A stretch of 64,000 nucleotides of DNA, taken from assembly GCA_009839745.1 (NCBI GenBank), contig VXPE01000056.1, positions 1 to 64,000 of the forward strand, given 5' to 3'. This DNA is from Candidatus Poribacteria bacterium. GTDB taxonomy: Bacteria; Poribacteria; WGA-4E; WGA-3G. Made by a program: the position numbers and the translations under genes. The notes beneath the pieces are model-generated. The model did no database searches. It saw only the letters and a program-made list of their open reading frames with translations, and was not told where the DNA came from. Positions 8,349 through 16,476 of this stretch are shown piece by piece; within the stretch, counting starts at the first letter, position 1, and the number at the start of each line of letters is the position of its first letter.

Positions 8349-9260
8349 TTATAGAATTTGGTCTTCCGCACTCTGCCCGACTAATTTTTTAAACTGTTCG
8401 CGTTGCTGATCGGTCAACTCAAGTGGGACAATAGTGGCAACACCGTCGTATCCGACCTGTGCGGGAACATTCAGGTAAACAGATGTTGTCCCCGCTGAGA
8501 CACGTGTTCCGACACTCATGACGCGTCTTTTATCAAGCGCAATCGCCGAAACAATTTGCAAAATATGACTTACCAATGTCCATTCGCCGCTCACGGCATA
8601 CGGGGAACGCTGCGCAACGACTGCACAGAGACTTTCAATGTCAGTTTCCGAGATGAGTTGTGCGAGCGGAATGCCGTTCACCCGACAGTATTGTGGGAGT
8701 GGGTACGTCTCTTGATCACTCCCAATCACCAGAGCCATCACGTCTTTCACGGACACATCAACACGTTTCGCAATTTCAGAGGCTAAGTGCGCTGTAGCAG
8801 CCCCATTTCCGAGTCCAATAATCTGCCCGTCGCCGAGTGTCTGATGTATCCACGCAGCGATGTAATTCGTAGGTGATATTGCTACCAGAATTTTGGCATC
8901 CGCGGCATACTGCTGGATTCCGGTTACAAGCCGCCGAACGAGGGCGATACCTGTCGTCTTTGAGGCTTGGGGAGACCGAAAACCCGATTGACCGACTGGT
9001 GGCAACAGCACAACTACCTCTGCATTCGCCATCCCCTCTAATGAATTGAAAACGGAAATCGCGGTGTCACTTGCACTCAAAGCATTCGCTTCCACAAGAT
9101 CCTGGAGGTATGCCGGTGTGCCCTCTTTTGGATGAACAAATCTATTCTTGCTCGACGTTGCATCCGACACAAAGGCGACTTCACGTGCCGTCTCTGATTG
9201 ACACAAGCCCCAGGCAGTCGAGACGGCTAACTGACTGTTGCCCAATAAAGCGACTTTCAT
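8349..9260 (-). CDS. Malate/lactate dehydrogenase-fold protein lacking catalytic residues
   Basis: 303 residues. The overall fold and several anchor motifs match malate dehydrogenase: MKVALLGNSQ at the N-terminus, and TYPLPQYCRVNGIPLAQLI near 185-203, which aligns with the PLPRYSTVNGIPLTELI region. The active site does not match. The nucleotide loop GxGxxG reads GNSQLA. The NPVD segment reads SPTN at 129-132. The SARFR substrate-arginine segment reads GAATAHLAS. GGHGD, with the catalytic His, reads IGSDQE at 179-184. The frame is intact over full family length, so it is not a pseudogene by disruption. It may be a binding or regulatory protein, or an enzyme with new chemistry. AAGGTGATAG provides the ribosome-binding site. 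Confidence 0.8.
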   Translation of the reverse strand: MKVALLGNSQLAVSTAWGLCQSETAREVAFVSDATSSKNRFVHPKEGTPAYLQDLVEANALSASDTAISVFNSLEGMANAEVVVLLPPVGQSGFRSPQASKTTGIALVRRLVTGIQQYAADAKILVAISPTNYIAAWIHQTLGDGQIIGLGNGAATAHLASEIAKRVDVSVKDVMALVIGSDQETYPLPQYCRVNGIPLAQLISETDIESLCAVVAQRSPYAVSGEWTLVSHILQIVSAIALDKRRVMSVGTRVSAGTTSVYLNVPAQVGYDGVATIVPLELTDQQREQFKKLVGQSAEDQIL

Positions 9261-9284
9261 CTATCACCTTACAATAGTTATAAA

Positions 9285-12092
9285 TTACACTAAAAGGGTT
9301 TCAACGATTGCTTGAAATTGTTCCTCAATATATTGACGATGGTTGTCCATTTCTGAACCTGCTGATAGTTTTGTAGATACCAGTTCATCGTAACGCTCAA
9401 CGTATTCGAGTAAACTATCGACCTCTTTTTCATAACAGATCGCCGATGCGATCACCTTTTCTTTCAGCAAAAGTGGAAGTTCGGCTTCCGTAATCTGTGT
9501 CAACTCCCATCGCCACACCTTCTCGGAAATATAGGCGACAAACTGATTGAGCAGATCGCCCTTAAAATCATTGCCTTGGAGTGCCTTTACCTCTTGGATG
9601 AGCCCTAAGACATGATTGAAAAGTTCATCCGGAAATTGCTGTCGCAATTCCATAAGCAACCTGCCAGTTGTCGATATCGGGAGTTGATTTTGCAGGAGGA
9701 ACACTCGCAAATTTGGATAATCTCCGACGCTCTTGCTATCACCGAGCCATGTTTCACCTATAGCGGGTAAATCACTGACATCGAAACTGAGGACCTGCTG
9801 CTTCCGAATCTCCTCAAGGTTAATGGCGCGGGGATCAATACCGGCTGTCGCTAAAGTGATGATAACTTCTTCTTGGCGGTAGGGTCTGAGGAAAGCCATG
9901 AGTTCCTCAACTTTTTGCTGTTCCGCCTCAATCGCCTCAGCATTCGCGGCACCGTTCTCTCGCGATTGCCCACGCTTCCGTTTCTTCCCTTTTTGAGGGG
10001 GATGCGTGAGTCTATCTGCCCGCTTTGCCAAAGTGTCATGATACCCCAGCAATTCCTCGTAAAGTATTGCAAGCAGGGCATCTCCATGTATAGCCAGCAT
10101 TGCCGCTGTTGTGACATTCGCCAATTCGTGTCCAGTCTTTGAGATAACCGCCCGGTTCAGGTTACGCTCTATTGACTTGCGGTCTTTCTCGGCTTGAATA
10201 ATAAGCGCGCTGCCGAGCATAAGATTGATTAACCTTTTGGTCTGGTCGGGTACACTCAGATTAATATCACAGGTCGGTTGAATATTCGCCAAAAGCTGCT
10301 CACGGAGCCGTCCATCAAGCACCAACGCCCACAAAGTCGCGTAATGCTGTTGCTCATCAACGGCTGAAGGCATATTCTGCAACCACTGTTTTATCGTTGG
10401 TAAATGCAGTTTAACATGATCAAGGATTTGCTCGACAATTTTATCAGGAATCTCAAAACCAGCAAAATTGGTAGCCCTCCCTCGCTGCTGTGCCTGCTGA
10501 CTTCGGCGCTGCGTTGATTTCTCTGCTTTCGTGGCTAATAGGAGATTGACTAACGGTTGAATAACGACTTCAAAATCCTGCCTGTTCTGACTTGCGAAGT
10601 TCGCGAGTTCCAGCAATTCCAACCAGATGTTCGTCAACCGTTCAACCTGCGTTGCATGTAAAGTTGAGCGAAGCGTAATACCTGCCATCTTCTCACGGAC
10701 GGTTCCACGCGTCCATTGTGGCAAGTAAATTTCGTTTAAGAGCTCGTTATTCTCGAAAACTGAGAGATCCACCTGCCTGACAAGCCCGGTTTCAATGAAG
10801 TCCTCTTCAAACACCAGATCATGAAACAATCCAGCAGCTCGATCGAGTACCTGATTCGCCAGTTTGTAGGAGGATTGAATAAGGTGATTCAGGGTTAACT
10901 GCTGATTATCCTGTAACTGCCAAAATTCTATCATGGGATCAATATTCTCTTTGAGCTCTTCGATTTTCGGCGCTGCGATTGATGCCTCAAAATGCTCGGT
11001 GAGATATTCCTCATAGAATTCGACGAAAGTGAGCATAGTGTTCCGTAATTCACGGATCACCAGATCGTCCCATACCTTATTATGGACGCGTTGCCCAGGG
11101 CCAAGGACAAGCGCTCTCAAACGGGTTTCCACACCCTGTTGGAATTGCGCCATGAGTTGATAGGCATTCTGGTTGGCTTTCACCGTGTAGGTTTCGATTT
11201 TCTTTGAACTGTCGCGAATTTCGGTTTCAATTTCGTCAGCAGGTGCGCTGAACGCAACAGGCACTAATCGCAACGTCTCGGGTTCAAGAGGATCGTAAAC
11301 CGCCCCTGTGGCAAGCACTTGAATGGGATCCGTCGCTTCCTTAGTTGCCTCCGAGGTCTCTGCGTCTGGCTCCTCGAATACATTAGACAGTCGCGTATGA
11401 AGTGTTAAACTGTATCCCAAATCAATGAGATCGGGATACTGCTTAATATGAGTTCTAATGACCACAAGAAGCAGCCTGTAGTCCTGGGCGAGTATTTGGT
11501 CAAAAAGCGCGTCTTCATTGAGATGAACGCGATGAATGTGGGTTTGCTCTGGAACGATAACAGTCGCCGGGGGCAGGATCTCAGTATCAGCCTCCCCTAT
11601 ATTTGCGAGTACATAGCCCCCCGTTTTGACGGTACTGGGTATCGTCAAACGTGTTTTTAAAACATCCTGAGCGAGTTCGGAAAGCGTTAGGGATTTTCCC
11701 AAGTTTTGAATCGTAATATCTGAGACACTGCCATCGGCGAAATCTGTGATTTGGCGCGCGTTCCGCTCCAATTCTTGTATACTTCTATGGACCCGGTCAT
11801 AGTCGTCCTGTGTCTCGGCTGTGATCTTCGCCTCGTCAATCCAGGAAACCCATGCGCCTGGACGCGGCCGCATCTTTACTGTAAGCTTACTATCTTCTGA
11901 GTCAAAACCGGGTAGAATGTCGCCCTCTGAGCTCTCTTTTGGTGTCCAAACGATCAGATGCTTATCTGACTTCACACCAAGCCCTAAACCAAAGGTATCT
12001 CCCCAACTCATCCGCCCCTCAATACTGGATTTGATTTTATCAGTTAGCGCTAAAAGCGTTTCCGAACGAAAATTAAGTGATAATCCTTGCAT
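9285..12092 (-). CDS. Large unrecognised soluble protein (935 residues)
   Basis: 935 residues without signal peptide or membrane helices, and I recognise no family. The first ~250 residues look beta-rich (FGLGLGVKSDKHLIVWTP; LTVKMRPRPGAWVSWID). From about 290 to the end the protein is nearly all helical. A short basic linker is seen near 520-535 (KSTQRRSQQAQQRG) and a second near 700 (PQKGKKRKRGQSREN), each separating helical blocks. No Walker, zinc or nuclease motif is visible. It could be a scaffold or an adaptor. No strong ribosome-binding site precedes the ATG, and the leader contains a repeat and a perfect hairpin at 12143-12159. Confidence 0.75.
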   Translation of the reverse strand: MQGLSLNFRSETLLALTDKIKSSIEGRMSWGDTFGLGLGVKSDKHLIVWTPKESSEGDILPGFDSEDSKLTVKMRPRPGAWVSWIDEAKITAETQDDYDRVHRSIQELERNARQITDFADGSVSDITIQNLGKSLTLSELAQDVLKTRLTIPSTVKTGGYVLANIGEADTEILPPATVIVPEQTHIHRVHLNEDALFDQILAQDYRLLLVVIRTHIKQYPDLIDLGYSLTLHTRLSNVFEEPDAETSEATKEATDPIQVLATGAVYDPLEPETLRLVPVAFSAPADEIETEIRDSSKKIETYTVKANQNAYQLMAQFQQGVETRLRALVLGPGQRVHNKVWDDLVIRELRNTMLTFVEFYEEYLTEHFEASIAAPKIEELKENIDPMIEFWQLQDNQQLTLNHLIQSSYKLANQVLDRAAGLFHDLVFEEDFIETGLVRQVDLSVFENNELLNEIYLPQWTRGTVREKMAGITLRSTLHATQVERLTNIWLELLELANFASQNRQDFEVVIQPLVNLLLATKAEKSTQRRSQQAQQRGRATNFAGFEIPDKIVEQILDHVKLHLPTIKQWLQNMPSAVDEQQHYATLWALVLDGRLREQLLANIQPTCDINLSVPDQTKRLINLMLGSALIIQAEKDRKSIERNLNRAVISKTGHELANVTTAAMLAIHGDALLAILYEELLGYHDTLAKRADRLTHPPQKGKKRKRGQSRENGAANAEAIEAEQQKVEELMAFLRPYRQEEVIITLATAGIDPRAINLEEIRKQQVLSFDVSDLPAIGETWLGDSKSVGDYPNLRVFLLQNQLPISTTGRLLMELRQQFPDELFNHVLGLIQEVKALQGNDFKGDLLNQFVAYISEKVWRWELTQITEAELPLLLKEKVIASAICYEKEVDSLLEYVERYDELVSTKLSAGSEMDNHRQYIEEQFQAIVETLLV

Positions 12093-12130
12093 TGGGTCGA
12101 TTCGATTGTACGCCTTTCAAATAAATGATT

Positions 12131-12236
12131 GGTTGTCAGTGCGGGTTGCTACGCAACCCTTTCAGTTGTCAGCGAAGAGGTTTTCGTTTAACAGGGAACC
12201 CCCTAAGCAAAAACACTCTCTTGTAACTGATAACTA
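12131..12236. repeat. TTGTCAG repeat, copy c, with a perfect hairpin insert
   Basis: GGTTGTCAG and CAGTTGTCAG units flank GGGTTGC-TAC-GCAACCC (12143-12159), a perfect 7-bp stem. The inverted arm TTGTAACTGATAAC is at 12223-12236. The whole segment resembles a small palindromic intergenic element in the leader of the 935-residue protein. Confidence 0.55.
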
Positions 12237-12336
12237 TTTGTGCTTATGTCAACCGAAGTAATAAAAAAATAAATATTTCTGCTCCCGCTTTATCAGCTTA
12301 GCTAATGTGCGAAAGGGACAACAGGCTTTGACAAGA

Positions 12337-12909
12337 TTAGTGAATTTCGAGTCCCCATGCATCCCAGCCTTGATACTGTTTTCGTGCGAATAGTTCAATC
12401 TTACACTGGTGGGGAAACATTTTCTCAATCCGTTTACGCACTGCCTCAGGTTTTTCAGAGTGGCGTGTTCGTTTAGCCTGCACGAGTTGCCTCATATTCC
12501 TCGCGCCTCGCGGTTGTGGAATGTTCCCACGTCTGAAAACAAGGCATAACTCACATTGACTCATCGTGTAGAAACCAGGGTTCAAGCGTTGCTTATCCCA
12601 GACAAAAGCGACTGTTGCCCACTGAAATCCCCACGCCGTGCCGAGCTGAATCGCCTGGTCGAGATGCGGAGAAGAGCTCCACATAAAAAGCAGACAATTC
12701 TCTTCGCTAATTGAGGCAATATCCCATGTCTTCATTTCTGACACGGGAATAGTGGGATAGTGTCGAATCGCACCGCCACTCTCCCTACCTCCACTTCCTG
12801 TGTGCTGGAGTTGTCCTTTGTAATCCCACGGCGGATCGGCGTATATGATGCTGTACTTCTTATGGGGGAAGGGAGCGTATGATGCCATCGATTGTCTGGA
12901 TCGGTTCAC
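12337..12909 (-). CDS. MT-A70 family DNA/RNA N6-adenine methyltransferase
   Basis: 190 residues. The DPPW catalytic motif in YADPPWDYKG (24-33) and the SAM-site helix region mark the MT-A70 family, which methylates the N6 of adenine. The C-terminal PHQCKIELFARKQYQGWDAWG is the conserved family end (LELFAR...GWxxWG). The chosen GTG directly follows the nuoI stop and has GAGG eight bases upstream. An ATG seven codons later is the alternative. No restriction enzyme gene is close, so it is more likely a solitary or regulatory methyltransferase, or a phage-derived one, than half of a restriction system. Confidence 0.85.
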   Translation of the reverse strand: MNRSRQSMASYAPFPHKKYSIIYADPPWDYKGQLQHTGSGGRESGGAIRHYPTIPVSEMKTWDIASISEENCLLFMWSSSPHLDQAIQLGTAWGFQWATVAFVWDKQRLNPGFYTMSQCELCLVFRRGNIPQPRGARNMRQLVQAKRTRHSEKPEAVRKRIEKMFPHQCKIELFARKQYQGWDAWGLEIH

Positions 12910-13458
12910 CTACTTCGCCTCAACACTCAGCCCTTGCTGCGGGATGTCGTTGTTCGCGACGAGCATGTCCCGATCAAAGATGAAGTCACTGCGGGCACTT
13001 CCAAGACTCTCCCCCTCTTTTTGACGCTCACGGAAGTATTGAGGGAGCGTTAATCCTGTCATCCGGATAGCATCTTCAGGGCAAGCCTCAATGCAATACC
13101 CACAAAATATGCAACGGAGCATATTGATTTCAAAGACATCCGGGTATTTCTCGCGCGGATAGCCTTCCTTGGTTTGCCAACCTTCCGGGGCTGGTGCCGC
13201 CTGAATTGTGATGCAATCCGCAGGACAGGCAGTTGCGCACAAGAAACACGCTACGCATTTGATTTCGTCTTTTTCTGTCACCGTCAGTTTGTGAATACCG
13301 CGGTACCTATCGTTGCGTTCATCCACACTCCGAGGATCTTCTGGATACTGATAGGTCAACTTTTTCTTCGGGATATGTTTCAGGGTCGTAAACATCCCCT
13401 TAATCAACGCAGGGATATAGAGTCTATCCCAAAAAGACATTTCTTCGTTAACTTTCAT
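12910..13458 (-). CDS. nuoI: NADH-quinone oxidoreductase subunit I-type 2[4Fe-4S] ferredoxin
   Basis: 182 residues. Two cysteine clusters, CVACFLCATACPADC and CIFCGYCIEACPEDA, bind two [4Fe-4S] centres. The spacing and the sequence between them match NuoI, the complex I subunit that passes electrons from the peripheral arm towards the quinone site. The N-terminal segment YIPALIKGMFTTLKHIPKK is the membrane-facing helix typical of NuoI. No other nuo gene is visible here, so either the operon is split or this copy serves another oxidoreductase. It has its own promoter at 13671-13699, and the MT-A70 gene starts on its stop codon. Confidence 0.9.
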   Translation of the reverse strand: MKVNEEMSFWDRLYIPALIKGMFTTLKHIPKKKLTYQYPEDPRSVDERNDRYRGIHKLTVTEKDEIKCVACFLCATACPADCITIQAAPAPEGWQTKEGYPREKYPDVFEINMLRCIFCGYCIEACPEDAIRMTGLTLPQYFRERQKEGESLGSARSDFIFDRDMLVANNDIPQQGLSVEAK

Positions 13459-13670
13459 TCTGCTACTGATTCCCTCCTATGATTATCGGTTTCAGACCTT
13501 ATACTTGACTCTAACATTTATTTTTATACCTGTCGCACCGCTGGGGCTGTGCTTTGATACATCAACGTTTGTTTTTCTGTGAGTTGGGTTTGCATGAGTA
13601 ACCTTTAGAAAAATCAGAAATGTTTTGAAAACGGATCATAAACCCCGTAGAAATTATCCAAACTACAGTA

Positions 13671-13699
13671 ATTATATAAGAAACCCAAAATTATATCAA
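13671..13699 (-). promoter_or_regulatory. Sigma70-type promoter for nuoI
   Basis: On the minus strand TTGATA (13699-13694) and TATAAT (13676-13671) are 17 nt apart. Transcription would begin near 13664, giving a leader of about 205 nt before nuoI. Confidence 0.7.
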
Positions 13700-13824
13700 C
13701 TCATTTTTTTCATCCATTTAGCCTCAGTTTCTGTTACTTGTATTGAAGGGTCCGCGATATGGAGATTGTCCGTATAGAAGAACTGAATGAATCTGCAATT
13801 TTTCACTTTAAAAATCTCCATTCG

Positions 13825-13833
13825 TGATATAAT
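13825..13833 (+). promoter_or_regulatory. Extended -10 promoter for the Gfo/Idh/MocA gene
   Basis: TGATATAAT is an extended -10 (TGn-TATAAT). No clear -35 lies 17 nt upstream. The gene begins 92 bp downstream. Confidence 0.5.
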
Positions 13834-13925
13834 ATTCTCAATTACCCGTGAGCGTTTGGATTCTATCCATATATGCTTGAGAAGTTACACTCGACATCGC
13901 CTGCGGGACGCAAAGGAGCCGTAAA

Positions 13926-14969
13926 ATGGATAATTTAAACGTTGGAATTGTTGGGCTCGGTTGGGTAGCCGGTGCCCATATCGAAGCCTTCAAAGCCGTT
14001 ACAGGTTCGGATGTTACCGCCATCTGTTCACGTCGAGAACACGATGAATCTGCATTGGCAGAAACTTATGGAACACCTCTTAAAGCCTATACCGATTTTG
14101 AAAAAATGCTCGCGGATCCGGATGTCCACATCATCGATATTTGCACGCCACATCCGTTTCATGCCGAACAAGCCATCGCTGCTGCCGAAGCGGGAAAACA
14201 TCTCATCATAGAAAAACCGATCTGCCTTACACACGCAGATGCGAAAGCTATCCGTGATGCTGTTAAAAGCACAGGCGTCAACGTCTGTGTCTGCTTCGAG
14301 TGTCGATACAGTGCACATTTTACAATGATTCGCTCCGTCATCGACAACGGATTGCTCGGGGAACTCCACTATGCCGAAGTCGATTATTACCACGGCATTG
14401 GACCCTGGTACGGACAATACGAATGGAACATCAAAAAAGACTTTGGCGGTAGCACCCTGCTCACCGCTGGATGTCATGCGCTTGATGCTCTTCTCTTTTT
14501 CATGGATGGAAACGTCGAAGAAGTAACGAGCTACCACACGCAATCCACCGGCGCGGATTTTCAACCCTACGAATATAAAACGACGAGCGTCAGCCTCCTT
14601 AAGTTTGAAGGTGGCGGAAAAATCGGGAAAGTCACCTCCTGTGTTGATTGCTTACAACCTTACTACTTCCATATCCACCTCGTTGGAAGTGAGGGGAGTC
14701 TTCTCGACAACCGTATCTATTCCGCGAAACTTCACGGTATGGATAAGAGTAGATGGAGTACGCTTCAGACCTCGCTCATTGATTCTGGCGATGTCAGCGA
14801 TCATCCATACGAACCGCAATTCCAAGCGTTCATAGATAGCATCAGACGCAATGAACCGATGCCATTGACCGATTTTGACACGGCTTATGAAACACACCGC
14901 GTTGTCTTCGCCTCCGACATGTCGGCAGAAGCAGGCGGCAGAACCGTTAAACTGTCCGAACTCGATTAA
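13926..14969 (+). CDS. Gfo/Idh/MocA family NAD(P)-dependent oxidoreductase
   Basis: 347 residues. The Rossmann loop [13 protein letters not shown] (8-20) binds NAD(P), and EKPICLTH (97-104) is the conserved family motif with the catalytic-region Lys. The C-terminal alpha/beta domain includes [16 protein letters not shown], with the His typical of sugar dehydrogenases. Members oxidise or reduce sugars, inositols or related polyols. AAGGAG lies nine bases before the ATG. The neighbours do not reveal the substrate. It converges with a membrane-anchored protein gene, the two stops being adjacent. Confidence 0.88.
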   Translation: MDNLNVGIVGLGWVAGAHIEAFKAVTGSDVTAICSRREHDESALAETYGTPLKAYTDFEKMLADPDVHIIDICTPHPFHAEQAIAAAEAGKHLIIEKPICLTHADAKAIRDAVKSTGVNVCVCFECRYSAHFTMIRSVIDNGLLGELHYAEVDYYHGIGPWYGQYEWNIKKDFGGSTLLTAGCHALDALLFFMDGNVEEVTSYHTQSTGADFQPYEYKTTSVSLLKFEGGGKIGKVTSCVDCLQPYYFHIHLVGSEGSLLDNRIYSAKLHGMDKSRWSTLQTSLIDSGDVSDHPYEPQFQAFIDSIRRNEPMPLTDFDTAYETHRVVFASDMSAEAGGRTVKLSELD

Positions 14970-15554
14970 TTACCATCGCATTGCTGCCTCGCGATAGAGT
15001 TGAATCTGCTCCATATTGCGAGGCACAGCTATTTGGATAGACTTGCGTTTCCGATTTACGTCTCTGAGTACAATCGGGGCGCGAAGCATATTTGTCATTG
15101 TAACAATACCGGAGTGATAAAAAACCCACATACGTTGCTCGGTGTAAGGGTTCAGAACGTACTCTGAAGTATGTTCGGATGGATGCCCCCCAACATCAAC
15201 AAAGAGGTCGTGCTTTGGGTACGCCAACGCAACACTCGTATCATGCCCCTGTAAGAACAACTTTTCAGGCGGAGGTTTCGGTGAATATCCACTCAGTTTA
15301 CATCCCCGAATCCGGATAGGCGCGCTTGATTTGTTAATCAGGTGCAAAGAAACAACGATGGCGAGGCGATGATTGTCGTCACGGTTGATAAACCACGTAT
15401 CCTCCGGGATCACCGCTACCGTCAACCCCGGAATCTGTTTTTTTCTGTTATAGACGATTGCTAACGCTATAAAACTGACGCAGCCGAGGAGCACCCACTG
15501 TCCTGTGGGGGTGGCTAAGAATTGCAGCAGTTGCTTTAACGCTTGTTGTAGCAC
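14970..15554 (-). CDS. Unrecognised protein with one N-terminal membrane anchor
   Basis: 194 residues. A single helix at about 18-34 (QWVLLGCVSFIALAIVY) is followed by a soluble, beta-rich domain with HLINKSSAPIRIRGC, the sort of segment seen in immunoglobulin-like or DUF-type periplasmic domains. The family is not recognised. The GTG start lies inside the tsaC 3' end, with AGGAG six bases upstream, so it is translationally coupled to tsaC and probably reads through from it. Confidence 0.75.
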   Translation of the reverse strand: MLQQALKQLLQFLATPTGQWVLLGCVSFIALAIVYNRKKQIPGLTVAVIPEDTWFINRDDNHRLAIVVSLHLINKSSAPIRIRGCKLSGYSPKPPPEKLFLQGHDTSVALAYPKHDLFVDVGGHPSEHTSEYVLNPYTEQRMWVFYHSGIVTMTNMLRAPIVLRDVNRKRKSIQIAVPRNMEQIQLYREAAMRW

Positions 15555-16180
15555 GCGAACTCCTTGGCGAGTGTTTCCTCTGAAATTACGCCGGGTCGTC
15601 GAACGAGTGGCGGCGAGACGGAAATGTCGTAAACTGTAGAAGGGATGGGACCCGGGGTCTTCCCGCCATCGACAATCATATCAATTCGTGAGCCGAGTTC
15701 TTTACCAATTTCTTCGACAGCGGTGGCTGGCGGTTCTCCAGAGAGATTCGCGCTCGTTATTGCCATCGGTCCGCCAAACGCTTGGAGGATTTCCAAAAGC
15801 AGCGGATTGTTCGGGATTCGGACCCCAACAGTATTCCCGCCAGCCGTTAACACGGGCAGCAGCCCTTTGCTTTCAATCACGATCGTCAAACCACCGGGCC
15901 AAAACCGATCTGTGAGGTGGAAGAAGAAATCCGGTAGGTTTCGAGAGAAGCGATGGATATCCGAAACGGAACTGAGAACAAGCGGAATCGGATTCCCATC
16001 CGGTCGCCCTTTGACTGTATAGAGTTTCTGGACGGCACTCGGATTAAATGGGTCGGTACCTAACCCATAGACGGTGTCGGTCGGGATAGCGACAATACCC
16101 CCTGCCTTTAGGCATTGGACAGCTATTTTAATTTTTCCTTGCGGTTCGGTCAGGTGATTCGTAAGTTGATGGCTTTTCAC
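15536..16180 (-). CDS. tsaC: L-threonylcarbamoyladenylate synthase (TsaC/Sua5)
   Basis: 214 residues. Makes threonylcarbamoyl-AMP from threonine, bicarbonate and ATP for t6A modification of ANN-decoding tRNAs. Core motifs are IPTDTVYGLG (32-41), KGRPDGNPIPLVL and ITSANLSGEPPAT, with the SxN and KxR residues of the family. The GTG start and the first ~18 residues (to about Ile18) lie in one copy of a 59-bp repeat that recurs 116 bp upstream, so the true start is uncertain. An ATA at codon 18 would sit where other genes with this leader have ATG. tsaD follows upstream in the same orientation, giving two t6A genes together. Confidence 0.88.
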   Translation of the reverse strand: MKSHQLTNHLTEPQGKIKIAVQCLKAGGIVAIPTDTVYGLGTDPFNPSAVQKLYTVKGRPDGNPIPLVLSSVSDIHRFSRNLPDFFFHLTDRFWPGGLTIVIESKGLLPVLTAGGNTVGVRIPNNPLLLEILQAFGGPMAITSANLSGEPPATAVEEIGKELGSRIDMIVDGGKTPGPIPSTVYDISVSPPLVRRPGVISEETLAKEFACYNKR

Positions 16181-16187
16181 GTAGAAC
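16129..16187. repeat. 59-bp direct repeat, copy 1 (covers the tsaC start)
   Basis: Matches 16246-16304 over 59 bp with one difference (c/t at 16180). On the minus strand it contains GTG, then a 15-codon frame, then ACCGAACCGCAAGGA. In copy 1 it runs into tsaC. Confidence 0.85.
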
Positions 16188-16245
16188 CGCCCTCCATTAC
16201 ATTACGGGCTACGGTTTTGGCTGATGTGCTAAAGAAACAGATTCT

Positions 16246-16304
16246 TAATTTTTCCTTGCGGTTCGGTCAGGTGATTCGTAAGTTGATGGCTTTTCATGTA
16301 GAAC
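16246..16304. repeat. 59-bp direct repeat, copy 2 with a 22-codon frame
   Basis: Near-identical to 16129-16187. Here the minus-strand start is ATG. The frame opens MKSHQLTNHL, continues as at the tsaC N-terminus, and then stops after 22 codons. It may be a decapitated duplicate of the tsaC leader. Confidence 0.8.
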
Positions 16305-16476
16305 TGAAGAAACACCCCGCTGAATGCCATACGCGCATTCAGCGTTGATTCGTAAAAACCCCTCCAAATGTAAATGCAGAAAACTGAAGCCATCCCATAG
16401 CGAATAGCGTATGGGGGACAAATTATGCCATTTAAGGAGAACCTAATTTCATTACGGATTTACGTCTTGTGGCGGA

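Larger units (their letters stand above)
13459..13925. other. 467-bp divergent regulatory gap between nuoI and a Gfo/Idh gene
   Basis: This gap holds the nuoI promoter and its roughly 200-nt leader, and the extended -10 promoter of the Gfo/Idh/MocA gene. The nuoI leader contains a 23-codon open frame on the minus strand (13595 to 13524) with AAGG ahead of its ATG. No tRNA-like or repeat structure was found here. Confidence 0.5.

Noticed and set aside
8349-9260. The malate-dehydrogenase-fold gene as a pseudogene
   Set aside because: The frame is intact over full family length with a good ribosome-binding site, so altered function is more likely than decay.
12337-12909. MT-A70 gene as part of a restriction-modification or defence island
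   Set aside because: No restriction enzyme, helicase or other defence gene adjoins it; the flanking genes are nuoI-type and an unknown protein.
14028-14564. A 178-codon minus-strand frame inside the Gfo/Idh gene at 13926
   Set aside because: It mirrors the sense gene and has no supporting start signals or family motifs.
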